Positions 1 through 5,951 of a stretch of DNA of 5,951 bases are shown one piece after another (the first letter of the stretch is position 1; every line of letters starts with the position of its first letter). The translations under genes and the position numbers were made by a program. The stretch is from Stenotrophomonas sp. (GTDB lineage Bacteria; Pseudomonadota; Gammaproteobacteria; Xanthomonadales; Xanthomonadaceae): contig DMZT01000306.1 in the NCBI GenBank assembly GCA_003484865.1, forward strand, positions 1-5,951. Direction: 5' to 3'. Below the pieces are notes generated by a model. The model saw only the letters and a list, made by a program, of their open reading frames with translations. It was not told the origin of the DNA and made no database searches.

Positions 1-450
1 ATCAGCCCGATCGACTGGCTGGGCGACCCGAACTGGGCGATGCCGACCATCATGCTGTTCGCGGTGTGGAAGAACTTCGGCTACAACATGGTGATCTTCC
101 TGGCCGGCCTGCAGGCGATTCCGCATGACCTGTACGAGGCCGCGCGTATCGACGGTGCCTCGCGCTGGAAGCAGTTCCTGCACATCACCCTGCCGATGCT
201 CGGCCCGGTGCTGCTGGTGGTCGGCGTGATCACGGTGTCCGGCTACTTCCAGCTGTTTGCAGAGCCCTACGTGATGACGCGTGGCGACCCACTGCAGAGC
301 ACTGTCAGCGTGCTGTACTTCATGTTTGAAGAAGGCTTCAAGTGGTGGAACCTGGGGCGCGCCTCCGCGGTGGCGTTCCTGCTGTTCCTGATCATCCTGG
401 GCGTGACCAGCATCATGCTGCGTTTCGGCCGCAAGAGGCAGTTGGTATGA
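1..450 (+). CDS. Sugar ABC transporter permease, MalF-type (CUT1 family), 5' end outside window
   Basis: Inner-membrane subunit of a binding-protein-dependent sugar importer. Only the last 149 residues are visible; the frame is open from base 1, so the start lies upstream. The EAA loop that docks onto the ATPase is intact: EAA at visible residues 46-48, G52, I62 and LP at 64-65, which is the canonical EAA-x3-G-x9-I-x-LP spacing. Hydrophobic segments flank it, including VLLVVGVITVSGYFQLF and a final helix AVAFLLFLIILGVTSIML, followed by a basic cytoplasmic end (RFGRKRQLV). The ATG at 52 is internal because coding continues upstream of it. The stop codon overlaps the start of the next permease (ATGA), as is usual for MalF/MalG pairs. 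Family assignment is firm. Substrate is not determined; maltose-, trehalose- or other oligosaccharide-type substrates fit the family. Confidence 0.93.
   Translation: MSPIDWLGDPNWAMPTIMLFAVWKNFGYNMVIFLAGLQAIPHDLYEAARIDGASRWKQFLHITLPMLGPVLLVVGVITVSGYFQLFAEPYVMTRGDPLQSTVSVLYFMFEEGFKWWNLGRASAVAFLLFLIILGVTSIMLRFGRKRQLV
433..438 (+). promoter_or_regulatory. Ribosome binding site of the MalG-type permease
   Basis: AAGAGG lies inside the end of the upstream permease gene, 8 bases before the ATG at 447. It decides the start: the same frame stays open back to 342, but that extension overlaps the permease and reads as a shadow, whereas the ATG at 447 has a ribosome site and gives a normal-length MalG-type protein. 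Confidence 0.7.
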
Positions 451-1283
451 GTCGTGAAATCGGTCAATCGCGCTGGCATGCCTGGTGGGTCAATGGTGGC
501 CTGGTGGTGCTGGCGGTCCTGAGCCTGGCGCCGCTGTTGTGGATGCTGTCGGTGTCGTTCATGCCGACCGGCGAAGCGGCGCATTTTCCGCCGCCGCTGC
601 TGCCGTCCTCGCTGACCACCGCGAACTACCATGAGTTGTTCGCGCGCACCGGCATGGCCAACAACTTCGTCAACAGCCTGATGGTGTCGCTGGCCATCAC
701 CTTCGGCTCGCTGCTGCTCAACACCATGGCCGGCTATGCGTTCGCCAAGCTGCGCTTTGCCGGCCGCGAGCGCATCTTCCAGCTGCTGCTGGCCGCGCTG
801 GTGATCCCGGCGCAGGTGGCGATGCTGCCGCTGTTCCTGCTGATGAAGCAGCTGGGCCTGGTCAACAACTTCGGTGGCGTGATCGTGCCGGCGCTGGCGA
901 CGGTGTTCGGCATCTTCCTGGTCCGCCAGTACGCCCGTTCGATCCCGGACGAGCTGCTCGAAGCGGCCCGCATCGACGGGGCAGGGGAGCTGCGGATCTT
1001 CTTCCAGATCGTGCTGCCGATGCTCAAGCCGGTGCTGGTGACCCTGTCGATCTTCACCTTCATGGCTGCCTGGAACGATTTCATGTGGCCCTTGATCGTG
1101 TTGACCGACCAGGAGCACTACACTCTCCCGGTGGCCCTGGCCACGCTCTCGCGCGAGCACATCATGGACGTTGAAATGATGATGGCCGGCGCGGTGGTCA
1201 CGGTGGTTCCGGTGCTGCTGCTGTTCCTGGCATTGCAGCGTTATTACATCCAAGGTCTGTTGCTGGGGAGTGTCAAAGGGTGA
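447..1283 (+). CDS. Sugar ABC transporter permease, MalG-type (CUT1 family)
   Basis: Second transmembrane subunit of the importer, 278 residues, the usual length for MalG-type proteins. It begins with a short cytoplasmic segment and a first membrane helix (GGLVVLAVLSLAPLLWMLSV, about residues 17-36). A periplasmic stretch and further helices follow, and the last helix is AGAVVTVVPVLLLFLALQRY. The cytoplasmic EAA loop is canonical: EAA at 172-174, G178, I188 and LP at 190-191. The C terminus (IQGLLLGSVKG) is typical of CUT1 permeases, whose end often reads Q+GL..GAVKG. The start overlaps the MalF-type stop by 4 bases and the stop overlaps the next start by 4 bases, implying translational coupling and roughly equal permease synthesis. 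No ATPase or solute-binding protein lies in this window, so the transporter is incomplete here. Substrate is unknown. Confidence 0.94.
   Translation: MSREIGQSRWHAWWVNGGLVVLAVLSLAPLLWMLSVSFMPTGEAAHFPPPLLPSSLTTANYHELFARTGMANNFVNSLMVSLAITFGSLLLNTMAGYAFAKLRFAGRERIFQLLLAALVIPAQVAMLPLFLLMKQLGLVNNFGGVIVPALATVFGIFLVRQYARSIPDELLEAARIDGAGELRIFFQIVLPMLKPVLVTLSIFTFMAAWNDFMWPLIVLTDQEHYTLPVALATLSREHIMDVEMMMAGAVVTVVPVLLLFLALQRYYIQGLLLGSVKG
1265..1270 (+). promoter_or_regulatory. Ribosome binding site of the exported glycosidase-like protein
   Basis: GGGGAG lies 9 bases before the GTG at 1280. It supports that GTG as the start even though it overlaps the permease stop (GTGA). The ATG at 1287 is in a different frame and is not the start of this protein. 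Confidence 0.5.
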
Positions 1284-4200
1284 AGCATGCCGTCGTCGCG
1301 GTGGGTCTGGGTCTGGTCTGGTCACTGGCGGCCTCAGCCGCACCGCCGGCGACGCCGGTGTTGCCCGCACCCAAGGTGCTGGACAGCTTCGATGACATGT
1401 CGCCGTGGAAGCTGGTCGTCTCCGACCAGGTCAGCGGCTCGCTGCGCAGCGTGGCCGGCAATGGCGGAGGCCGCGCGCTGTGCGTGGATTACGACTTCCA
1501 CAACGTGTCCGGCTATGTCGGCATCCGCCGCGAGCTGGGCATCCAGTACCCGGAGAATTACCAGTTCGGCTTCCAGCTGCGCGGCGATTCCCCTGCCAAC
1601 GATCTGCAGTTCAAGCTGATCGACGCCAGCGGCGACAACGTGTGGTGGGTCAACCGCCCCGGCTATGCGTTCCCCAAAACCTGGACGCCGGTGCAGTACC
1701 GCAAGCGCCAGATCGACAAGGCCTGGGGCCCGGAGACCGACAAGACGCTCAAGCGCAGCGCGGCCGTGGAATTCACGATCTACAGCAAGGTCGGCGGCAA
1801 GGGCACGGTCTGTTTCGACCGGCTCACGCTGCAGGGACTGCCGCCGGCCGATACGTCTTCACTGAGCCCGTCGGTGATCGCTGATACCGCCACCGCGCTG
1901 CAGAACCGCATCGTCGATGGCAAGCCGGACACGGTCTGGATCAGCGGCGGCGTGGCCGAACAGACCATCAGCCTGGACCTGCACAAGGTGCGCGAGTTTG
2001 GCGGGGCGGTGATCGAATGGCTGCCCGGACTGGAGGCCACCCGCTACGTGGTGCGTTCCTCGGCCGATGGGCGCAGCTGGAATACGCTGCGTGAGGTGAC
2101 CGCTGGCGGCGGTGGCCGCGACTGGCTGGCGCTGCCGGATACGGACGCGCGCTATCTGCGCTTCGACCTCAAGGGCGGCCCGAGCTGGCGCTATGGTATC
2201 CGCGATATCACGCTCAAGCCGCTCGAGTTCGCCGATACCCCGAATGATTTCGTCCGTTCGGTCGGTGCCGACCTGCCGCGCGGTTCGGTGCCGCGCGGCT
2301 TCACCGGCGAGCAGCCGTACTGGACGCTGCTGGGTCTGGATGGCGGCCGCGAGCAGGCCCTGATCGGCGAAGACGGTGCGCTGGAAGTGGCCAAGGCCAG
2401 CTTCAGCGTCGAACCGTTCGTGCTGGTGGACAACAAACTGCTGAGCTGGGCCGACGTCAAGACCGACCAGTCGCTGCAGGACGATTACCTGCCGATCGCC
2501 AACGTCGGCTGGACCCACGACAAGGCTGGCCTGCAGGTGACCGGCTTCGTGCAGGGCACGCCGGACAACGCGCAGCTGGTCGGTCGTTACACCCTGCGCA
2601 ACCCCGACAAGGTCGCCCACGAGTACACCCTGGCCCTGGCCGTGCGCCCGTGGCAGGTGAACCCGCCGACCCAGTTCCTCAATACCGTCGGCGGCGTCAG
2701 CCCGATCAACAACCTGTCCTTCGACCCGACCCATGTCGACGTCAACGGCACGCCGCGCCTGTACCCGGCACAGGCACCGGACGCGGCCTTCGCCACCGCG
2801 TTCGACAGCAAGTTCGACGTGGTCCACCTGGCCAGCGGCAAGCTGCCGGGCACCACCGAAGTGAAGGACAGCACCGGCCTGGCCTCGGGCGCGCTGCTGT
2901 ACCGCTGGAAGCTGGAGCCTGGCCAGAGCCGCGAGGTCGCCATCGTGCTGCCGCAGACCGGCAACTGGGTGATGCCCAAGGCCTTCGATGCGGCCAAGGC
3001 GCAGCAGCAGGTCGCCTCGATGTGGCGGACCAAGCTGGACCAGGTGACGCTGCAGGTCCCGGCGGCCGGCAAGCCGCTGGCCGATACGCTGCGCACCGCG
3101 CTGGCGCACATGCTGATCTCGCGCATCGGCCCCAGCCTGCAGCCGGGCACGCGTTCGTATTCGCGCAGCTGGATCCGCGATGGCGCAATGATCTCCGAAG
3201 GGCTGCTGCGCATGGGCCGCAGCGATGCGGTGCGGCAGTACGTGAACTGGTATGCGCCGTATCAGTTCGACAATGGCAAGGTGCCGTGCTGCGTCGATTC
3301 GCGCGGCAGCGATCCGGTGCCGGAGAACGACAGCCATGGCGAGCTCATTTTCAACATCGCCGAGTACTGGCGCTACACCGGTGACACCACCTTCCTGGAG
3401 GTGATGTGGCCACACGTGCAGGGCGCCTACCAGTACATGGAGCAGCTGCGCCTGAGCGAACGCACCGAAGAAAATCGGGCGCGCAACCCCGCCTTCTACG
3501 GGATGATGCCGGTCTCGATCAGCCACGAAGGCTATTCGGCCAAGCCGATGCATTCGTACTGGGACAACTTCTGGGCGCTGCGCGGCTACAAGGACGCGGC
3601 GATCATCGCCAGCACGCTCGGCAAGGCCGAAGCGATGCAGATCAGTGAGTCGCGCGATCAGTTCCGTGACGACCTGCAGGCTTCGCTGCTGGCGGCGACC
3701 GCGCAGCACAAGATCGACTACCTGCCCGGCTCGGCCGAGCTGGGTGATTTCGATGCCACATCGACCACCATCGCACTGGCGCCGGCCGGTGAGCAGGGGC
3801 GCCTGCCGCAGCCCTACCTGAACAACACGTTCGAGCGCTACTGGAGCGAGTTCGAAGCGCGCCGCGATGGCAAGCGCGAGTGGAAGGACTACACCCCGTA
3901 CGAGTGGCGCAACGTGGCCGCCTTCGTGCGCCTGGGCTGGCGCGACCGCGCCTGGCAGGCGACCGAGTTCTTCTTCAAGGACCGTGCACCGCAGCCGTGG
4001 AACCAGTGGGCCGAAGTGGTCTCGCGCACGCCGCGCAAACCGTTCTTCCTGGGGGACCTGCCCCATGCGTGGGTGGCCTCGGACTTCGTGCGTTCGGCAT
4101 TGGACATGTTCGCCTACAGCCGCGATATCGACGACAGCCTGGTGCTGGCCGCGGGCGTGCCGTCGCGCTGGCTGGAAGGCAAGGGGGTCGGCGTGCAGGG

Positions 4201-4462
4201 CCTGCGCACCCCGAACGGGCAGCTCAACTACGCGCTGATCCGCAACGACAAGCAGCTCACCCTGACCGTGTCGGCCGGCCTGGTGCCGCCGGTCGGTGGC
4301 GTGGTGCTGCCGTGGCCGTACAGCGGCGAGCCGGGCGCCACCACCGTCAATGGTGAGCCGGCGGAATGGGTGGGCGGCGAACTGCGCGTGATGCAGGTGC
4401 CGGCCAAGGTCGAGATCGAGATTCCGGCGTCGGTACGCCGGGCGGAACGCAAGGCACCGTAA
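1280..4462 (+). CDS. Exported multidomain glycosidase-like protein with discoidin (F5/8 type C-like) module
   Basis: A 1060-residue protein probably acting on a glycan in the periplasm or outside the cell. The GTG start gives a Sec signal peptide (residues 1-20, MKH then a hydrophobic core, AASA before the likely cut). About 30-188 is a beta-sandwich carbohydrate-binding-like domain. About 194-316 resembles an F5/8 type C (discoidin) module, with IVDGKPDTVW near its start and YLRFDL near its end. About 345-560 is a beta-rich domain like those preceding (alpha/alpha)6 glycosidases. About 600-970 is the helical catalytic-type region with SWIRDGAM (630-637), PENDSHGE (681-688), HSYWDNFWALRG (758-769), YTPYEWRN (871-878) and GDLPHAW (925-931). 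A beta-rich tail ends the protein. The W-x-R-D motif recalls GH15/GH63-like enzymes. Candidate acid/base residues are D634, E682, E688 and E875, by inference only. I cannot assign a GH family or substrate. The only cysteines are C68, C178, C670 and C671. The gene overlaps both neighbours. Confidence 0.85.
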   Translation: MKHAVVAVGLGLVWSLAASAAPPATPVLPAPKVLDSFDDMSPWKLVVSDQVSGSLRSVAGNGGGRALCVDYDFHNVSGYVGIRRELGIQYPENYQFGFQLRGDSPANDLQFKLIDASGDNVWWVNRPGYAFPKTWTPVQYRKRQIDKAWGPETDKTLKRSAAVEFTIYSKVGGKGTVCFDRLTLQGLPPADTSSLSPSVIADTATALQNRIVDGKPDTVWISGGVAEQTISLDLHKVREFGGAVIEWLPGLEATRYVVRSSADGRSWNTLREVTAGGGGRDWLALPDTDARYLRFDLKGGPSWRYGIRDITLKPLEFADTPNDFVRSVGADLPRGSVPRGFTGEQPYWTLLGLDGGREQALIGEDGALEVAKASFSVEPFVLVDNKLLSWADVKTDQSLQDDYLPIANVGWTHDKAGLQVTGFVQGTPDNAQLVGRYTLRNPDKVAHEYTLALAVRPWQVNPPTQFLNTVGGVSPINNLSFDPTHVDVNGTPRLYPAQAPDAAFATAFDSKFDVVHLASGKLPGTTEVKDSTGLASGALLYRWKLEPGQSREVAIVLPQTGNWVMPKAFDAAKAQQQVASMWRTKLDQVTLQVPAAGKPLADTLRTALAHMLISRIGPSLQPGTRSYSRSWIRDGAMISEGLLRMGRSDAVRQYVNWYAPYQFDNGKVPCCVDSRGSDPVPENDSHGELIFNIAEYWRYTGDTTFLEVMWPHVQGAYQYMEQLRLSERTEENRARNPAFYGMMPVSISHEGYSAKPMHSYWDNFWALRGYKDAAIIASTLGKAEAMQISESRDQFRDDLQASLLAATAQHKIDYLPGSAELGDFDATSTTIALAPAGEQGRLPQPYLNNTFERYWSEFEARRDGKREWKDYTPYEWRNVAAFVRLGWRDRAWQATEFFFKDRAPQPWNQWAEVVSRTPRKPFFLGDLPHAWVASDFVRSALDMFAYSRDIDDSLVLAAGVPSRWLEGKGVGVQGLRTPNGQLNYALIRNDKQLTLTVSAGLVPPVGGVVLPWPYSGEPGATTVNGEPAEWVGGELRVMQVPAKVEIEIPASVRRAERKAP
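4451..4454 (+). promoter_or_regulatory. Probable ribosome binding site of the EEP-family gene
   Basis: AAGG lies 7 bases before the ATG at 4462, inside the end of the upstream gene. It favours 4462 over the ATG codons from 4471 onward, where the nearest purine-rich run (GGAAG, 4466-4470) abuts the codon and leaves no spacing. Confidence 0.45.
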
Positions 4463-5337
4463 TGCGGAAGATGATGATGATGCGCGGCCTGCTGGCCGCG
4501 GTGCTGGCGTCCGCGCCCCTGGTTGCGCTGGCGCAGAGCGCCGTGGCGGCGCCCGCCCAGGAGATGACCATGGTCACCTTCAATCTTCACCACGATCGCG
4601 AGAACTGGCCGGCCCGCCGCCAGGTGATCCTGCGTGAACTGCAGGCACTGCAGCCCGATGCGATCGCGCTGCAGGAAGTGATCCAGAAACCCCATGTGCG
4701 TAACCAGGCCGCATGGTTGGCGCGCAAGCTGGGCTATGAGTATCAGTTCGTCTCGACCGATCCGCCGGGGCGTTTCAAGCGCTACGGCAATGCCCTGCTG
4801 ACCCGGCGGCCGGTGCTGTCGCGCAACGACCATCTGCTGGCACCGCTGGGCGACTACCGCACCGTGGCGCATCTGCGCATCGACGTGGAGGGTCGCCCGG
4901 TCAACGTCTACGCAACGCACTTGAATGAGCGTTCGGACGAGGTGGGCAGCCGCATCCGTGGAGAGCAGGTGGCGGATCTGCTGGCCTTCATCGCGCAGAG
5001 CGCAGGCGACGCGCCGGTGGTCGTGGCGGGGGACTTCAATGCACTGGTGGATGCCGGTGACCTGAGCGAGCTGCGCAACCACTACGGGGACAGCTACGGC
5101 AGCGTGCACGTCAACAACGAACTGGCCCAGGTCAGCACGCTCAACCGGCACTACTACGACGCGCCCTCGCGCATCGACCACATCTTCTTCCAGCAGGATC
5201 GACTGCTCGCCCGTGAGGCGAAGATCCTGTTCGACCAACCGTACGCAGACGGCCGCTGGGCGTCGGATCATTACGGCGTGTGGACCCGGCTGCAGTTCGC
5301 GCCGGGCACCGGAAACGCCGGCGCGACGACGCCCTGA
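4462..5337 (+). CDS. Exported endonuclease/exonuclease/phosphatase (EEP) family hydrolase
   Basis: A 291-residue metal-dependent phosphoester hydrolase of the EEP fold (DNase I, AP endonuclease, sphingomyelinase and inositol phosphatase superfamily). The start ATG shares a base with the upstream TAA (TAATG). A signal peptide is clear: MRKMMMMR, a hydrophobic core, and ALA at 22-24 as the likely cut site. All family signatures are present in order: TFNLHHD with N41, ALQEV with metal ligand E72, YGNALL with N110, ATHL with catalytic-type H153, AGDFNA with D191 and N193, RIDHIFF with D239, and SDHYG with D269 and H270. The enzyme therefore looks active and outside the cytoplasm. Such proteins are often named only 'endonuclease/exonuclease/phosphatase family protein'. 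The substrate could be a lipid head group, a phosphoglycan or nucleic acid. Linkage to sugar transport and glycosidase genes favours a glycoconjugate, but that is inference. The reading frame from 4366 is a shadow extension. Confidence 0.92.
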   Translation: MRKMMMMRGLLAAVLASAPLVALAQSAVAAPAQEMTMVTFNLHHDRENWPARRQVILRELQALQPDAIALQEVIQKPHVRNQAAWLARKLGYEYQFVSTDPPGRFKRYGNALLTRRPVLSRNDHLLAPLGDYRTVAHLRIDVEGRPVNVYATHLNERSDEVGSRIRGEQVADLLAFIAQSAGDAPVVVAGDFNALVDAGDLSELRNHYGDSYGSVHVNNELAQVSTLNRHYYDAPSRIDHIFFQQDRLLAREAKILFDQPYADGRWASDHYGVWTRLQFAPGTGNAGATTP

Positions 5338-5383
5338 GGTGCGCGCCGCGTCGTCGGTGACGGCGTAGCACGCAAACGGCCGC

Positions 5384-5406
5384 ATCCACGCATGGCGTGG
5401 ATCTGC
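5384..5406 (-). repeat. SMAG-type REP palindrome, copy 1
   Basis: A perfect 8-bp stem, ATCCACGC (5384-5391) and GCGTGGAT (5395-5402), surrounds an ATG loop. CTGC follows at 5403-5406, which reads GCAG on the minus strand where GTAG would be expected, so this is a slightly degenerate member. It shares its orientation with copy 2. Elements of this kind are thought to be moved by REP-associated tyrosine transposases (RAYTs). Confidence 0.8.
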
Positions 5407-5427
5407 ATTTGATGTATCCCGTGCAGG

Positions 5428-5450
5428 ATCCACGCGTGGCGTGGGTCTAC
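5428..5450 (-). repeat. SMAG-type REP palindrome, copy 2
   Basis: ATCCACGC (5428-5435), loop GTG, then GCGTGGGT (5439-5446), ending in CTAC (5447-5450), which is GTAG on the minus strand. One position of the right arm differs (G for A) and would still pair as G:U in RNA. It is 44 bases from copy 1 in the same orientation and faces copy 3 with its GTAG end. Confidence 0.82.
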
Positions 5451-5473
5451 CCTTGTTGCGTCCGATGGCGTGT

Positions 5474-5496
5474 GTAGATCCACGCCATGCGTGGAT
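5474..5496 (+). repeat. SMAG-type REP palindrome, copy 3
   Basis: GTAG (5474-5477) is followed by ATCCACGC (5478-5485), loop CAT and GCGTGGAT (5489-5496), a perfect 8-bp stem. Orientation is opposite to copy 2, and the two GTAG ends face each other across 23 bases. This is the dimeric inverted arrangement common for REP/SMAG elements between convergent genes. Confidence 0.85.
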
Positions 5497-5564
5497 TGCT
5501 CTCAGTGCCGCCCTCATGACCGCGTGACGCACGCCGCTTGCTGCGCCATCCAACACCCCAAACG

Positions 5565-5592
5565 CAGACAGCGGCCCGAAGGCCGCTGTCTG
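5565..5592 (-). terminator. Strong hairpin terminator, probably bidirectional
   Basis: A perfect 12-bp stem, CAGACAGCGGCC (5565-5576) with GGCCGCTGTCTG (5581-5592), closes a 4-base loop. On the minus strand the loop is C(TTCG)G, a very stable tetraloop, and the hairpin begins 24 bases past the convergent gene's stop at 5616, the expected place for its terminator. The minus-strand tail is a poor T tract (CGTTTGGGG). The plus-strand tail is better (TTTGTTG), so the hairpin may also stop leftover transcription from the sugar gene array. Confidence 0.8.
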
Positions 5593-5615
5593 TTTGTTGC
5601 GTCCCTCACTCAGGA

Positions 5616-5951
5616 TCAGAGCGTGTCTTTCTTTTCCTGGTCGGCCTTGTCGCCTTCCTCGGCCTGCGGGGCATCGGTCGGGATGTCCTCGCGGGCTTCG
5701 GCCTGCGCGGCCTGTTCGGCAGCGTTGGTCGCCGCCGGGGTTTCGCTGGCGGCCGAACCGAACAGCTGACCGTTGTGCACGACCGGGCCGGCCGGGGCCG
5801 ATTCGGTGCGGGCCTGCGGGGCTGCCGGCTGTGCCGGGGCCTGGGTCGCATCCACGGCATCCAGCATGCTGGTCTGCACCGGTGCGACGGTCGGCTCTTT
5901 CACTTCCTGCGGGGTGGTCTCAACGACCGGGGCCGCCGGAGCAGCAACCGG
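5616..5951 (-). CDS. C-terminal end of a Pro/Ala/Glu-rich protein, possibly ribonuclease E; 5' part outside window
   Basis: A minus-strand frame open to the window edge, with the TGA stop at 5616-5618, encoding the last 111 residues. There is no folded domain: the stretch is rich in Ala, Pro, Glu, Gln and Thr, with elements such as EVKEPTVAPVQTSMLDAV and GPVVHNGQLFGSAAS, and ends in a charged EEGDKADQEKKDTL. The GTG at 5903 is an internal codon, since coding continues upstream. Long disordered Pro/Ala/Glu-rich tails of this style end ribonuclease E in Xanthomonadaceae, where the tail holds RNA and degradosome partner sites. That is my leading guess from composition and style only. Other proteins with such tails remain possible. 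That it is a real gene is supported by the terminator 24 bases downstream and its convergent position. Confidence 0.6.
   Translation of the reverse strand, partial: PVAAPAAPVVETTPQEVKEPTVAPVQTSMLDAVDATQAPAQPAAPQARTESAPAGPVVHNGQLFGSAASETPAATNAAEQAAQAEAREDIPTDAPQAEEGDKADQEKKDTL

Noticed and set aside
267..1370. A 367-residue minus-strand open frame opposite the two permeases
   Set aside because: The translation is a low-complexity His/Gln/Arg sequence, a typical antisense shadow of high-GC genes. The plus strand encodes two canonical permeases with intact EAA loops.
1859..4066. A 735-residue open frame on the minus strand opposite the glycosidase-like gene
   Set aside because: It mirrors the G/C-biased third positions of the plus-strand gene. 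The translation is rich in Arg, His, Gln and Ala with no recognisable domain, and the plus frame has a signal peptide and clear motifs.
5344..5365. A short inverted repeat CGCCG/CGGCG just after the EEP gene, as a terminator
   Set aside because: Only 5 bp with a 12-base loop and no T tract; expected by chance in such GC-rich DNA.
5365..5389. A possible fourth SMAG copy beginning with GTAG at 5365
   Set aside because: After GTAG the sequence does not form the expected stem of its own; the tetranucleotide alone is too short to count.
5384..5496. Three repeats considered as a CRISPR array
   Set aside because: Units are 8-bp-stem palindromes in mixed orientation with unequal spacing, and each has a GTAG-type flank. 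That fits REP/SMAG elements, not CRISPR repeats.
4228..5556. A 442-residue minus-strand open frame opposite the EEP gene and across the repeat region
   Set aside because: It runs through the SMAG palindromes and opposite a complete EEP enzyme, and shows no family motifs of its own.
5470..5769. A 99-residue plus-strand open frame
   Set aside because: It starts inside a repeat, crosses the terminator hairpin and runs antisense to the convergent gene, with no ribosome site or domain seen.

Overview
The window is GC-rich (about 65% by eye) with strong G/C bias at third codon positions. It looks like chromosomal DNA of a Xanthomonadaceae gammaproteobacterium, most likely Stenotrophomonas. The main support is a cluster of three short palindromes at about 5384-5496 built on an ATCCACGC...GCGTGGAT stem with a GTAG (or GCAG) flank. 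This is the signature of the SMAG (Stenotrophomonas maltophilia GTAG) REP-like repeats.

Layout. Positions 1-5337 (+) hold four consecutive genes with no space between them. They are the 3' part of a MalF-type sugar ABC permease (1-450), a MalG-type permease (447-1283), a 1060-residue exported protein with carbohydrate-binding modules and an (alpha/alpha)6 glycosidase-like domain (1280-4462), and an exported endonuclease/exonuclease/phosphatase (EEP) family enzyme (4462-5337). The junctions are ATGA, GTGA and TAATG overlaps, so the genes are very probably one transcript with coupled translation. Positions 5338-5615 are noncoding and contain three SMAG-type palindromes and a strong 12-bp terminator hairpin. 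Positions 5616-5951 (-) hold the C-terminal end of a convergent gene encoding a Pro/Ala/Glu-rich, disordered tail, tentatively ribonuclease E.

How the genes may work together. The permease pair forms the membrane channel of a CUT1-type oligosaccharide importer. Its binding protein is presumably encoded upstream of the window and its ATPase there or elsewhere. The large protein would bind and trim a glycan outside the inner membrane, and the EEP enzyme would cleave a phosphoester in the same compartment. This suggests uptake of a sugar released from a phosphate-containing or lipid-linked glycoconjugate. The glycosidase specificity, the EEP substrate and the link between them are inference. The overlapping array and the domain motifs are seen directly.
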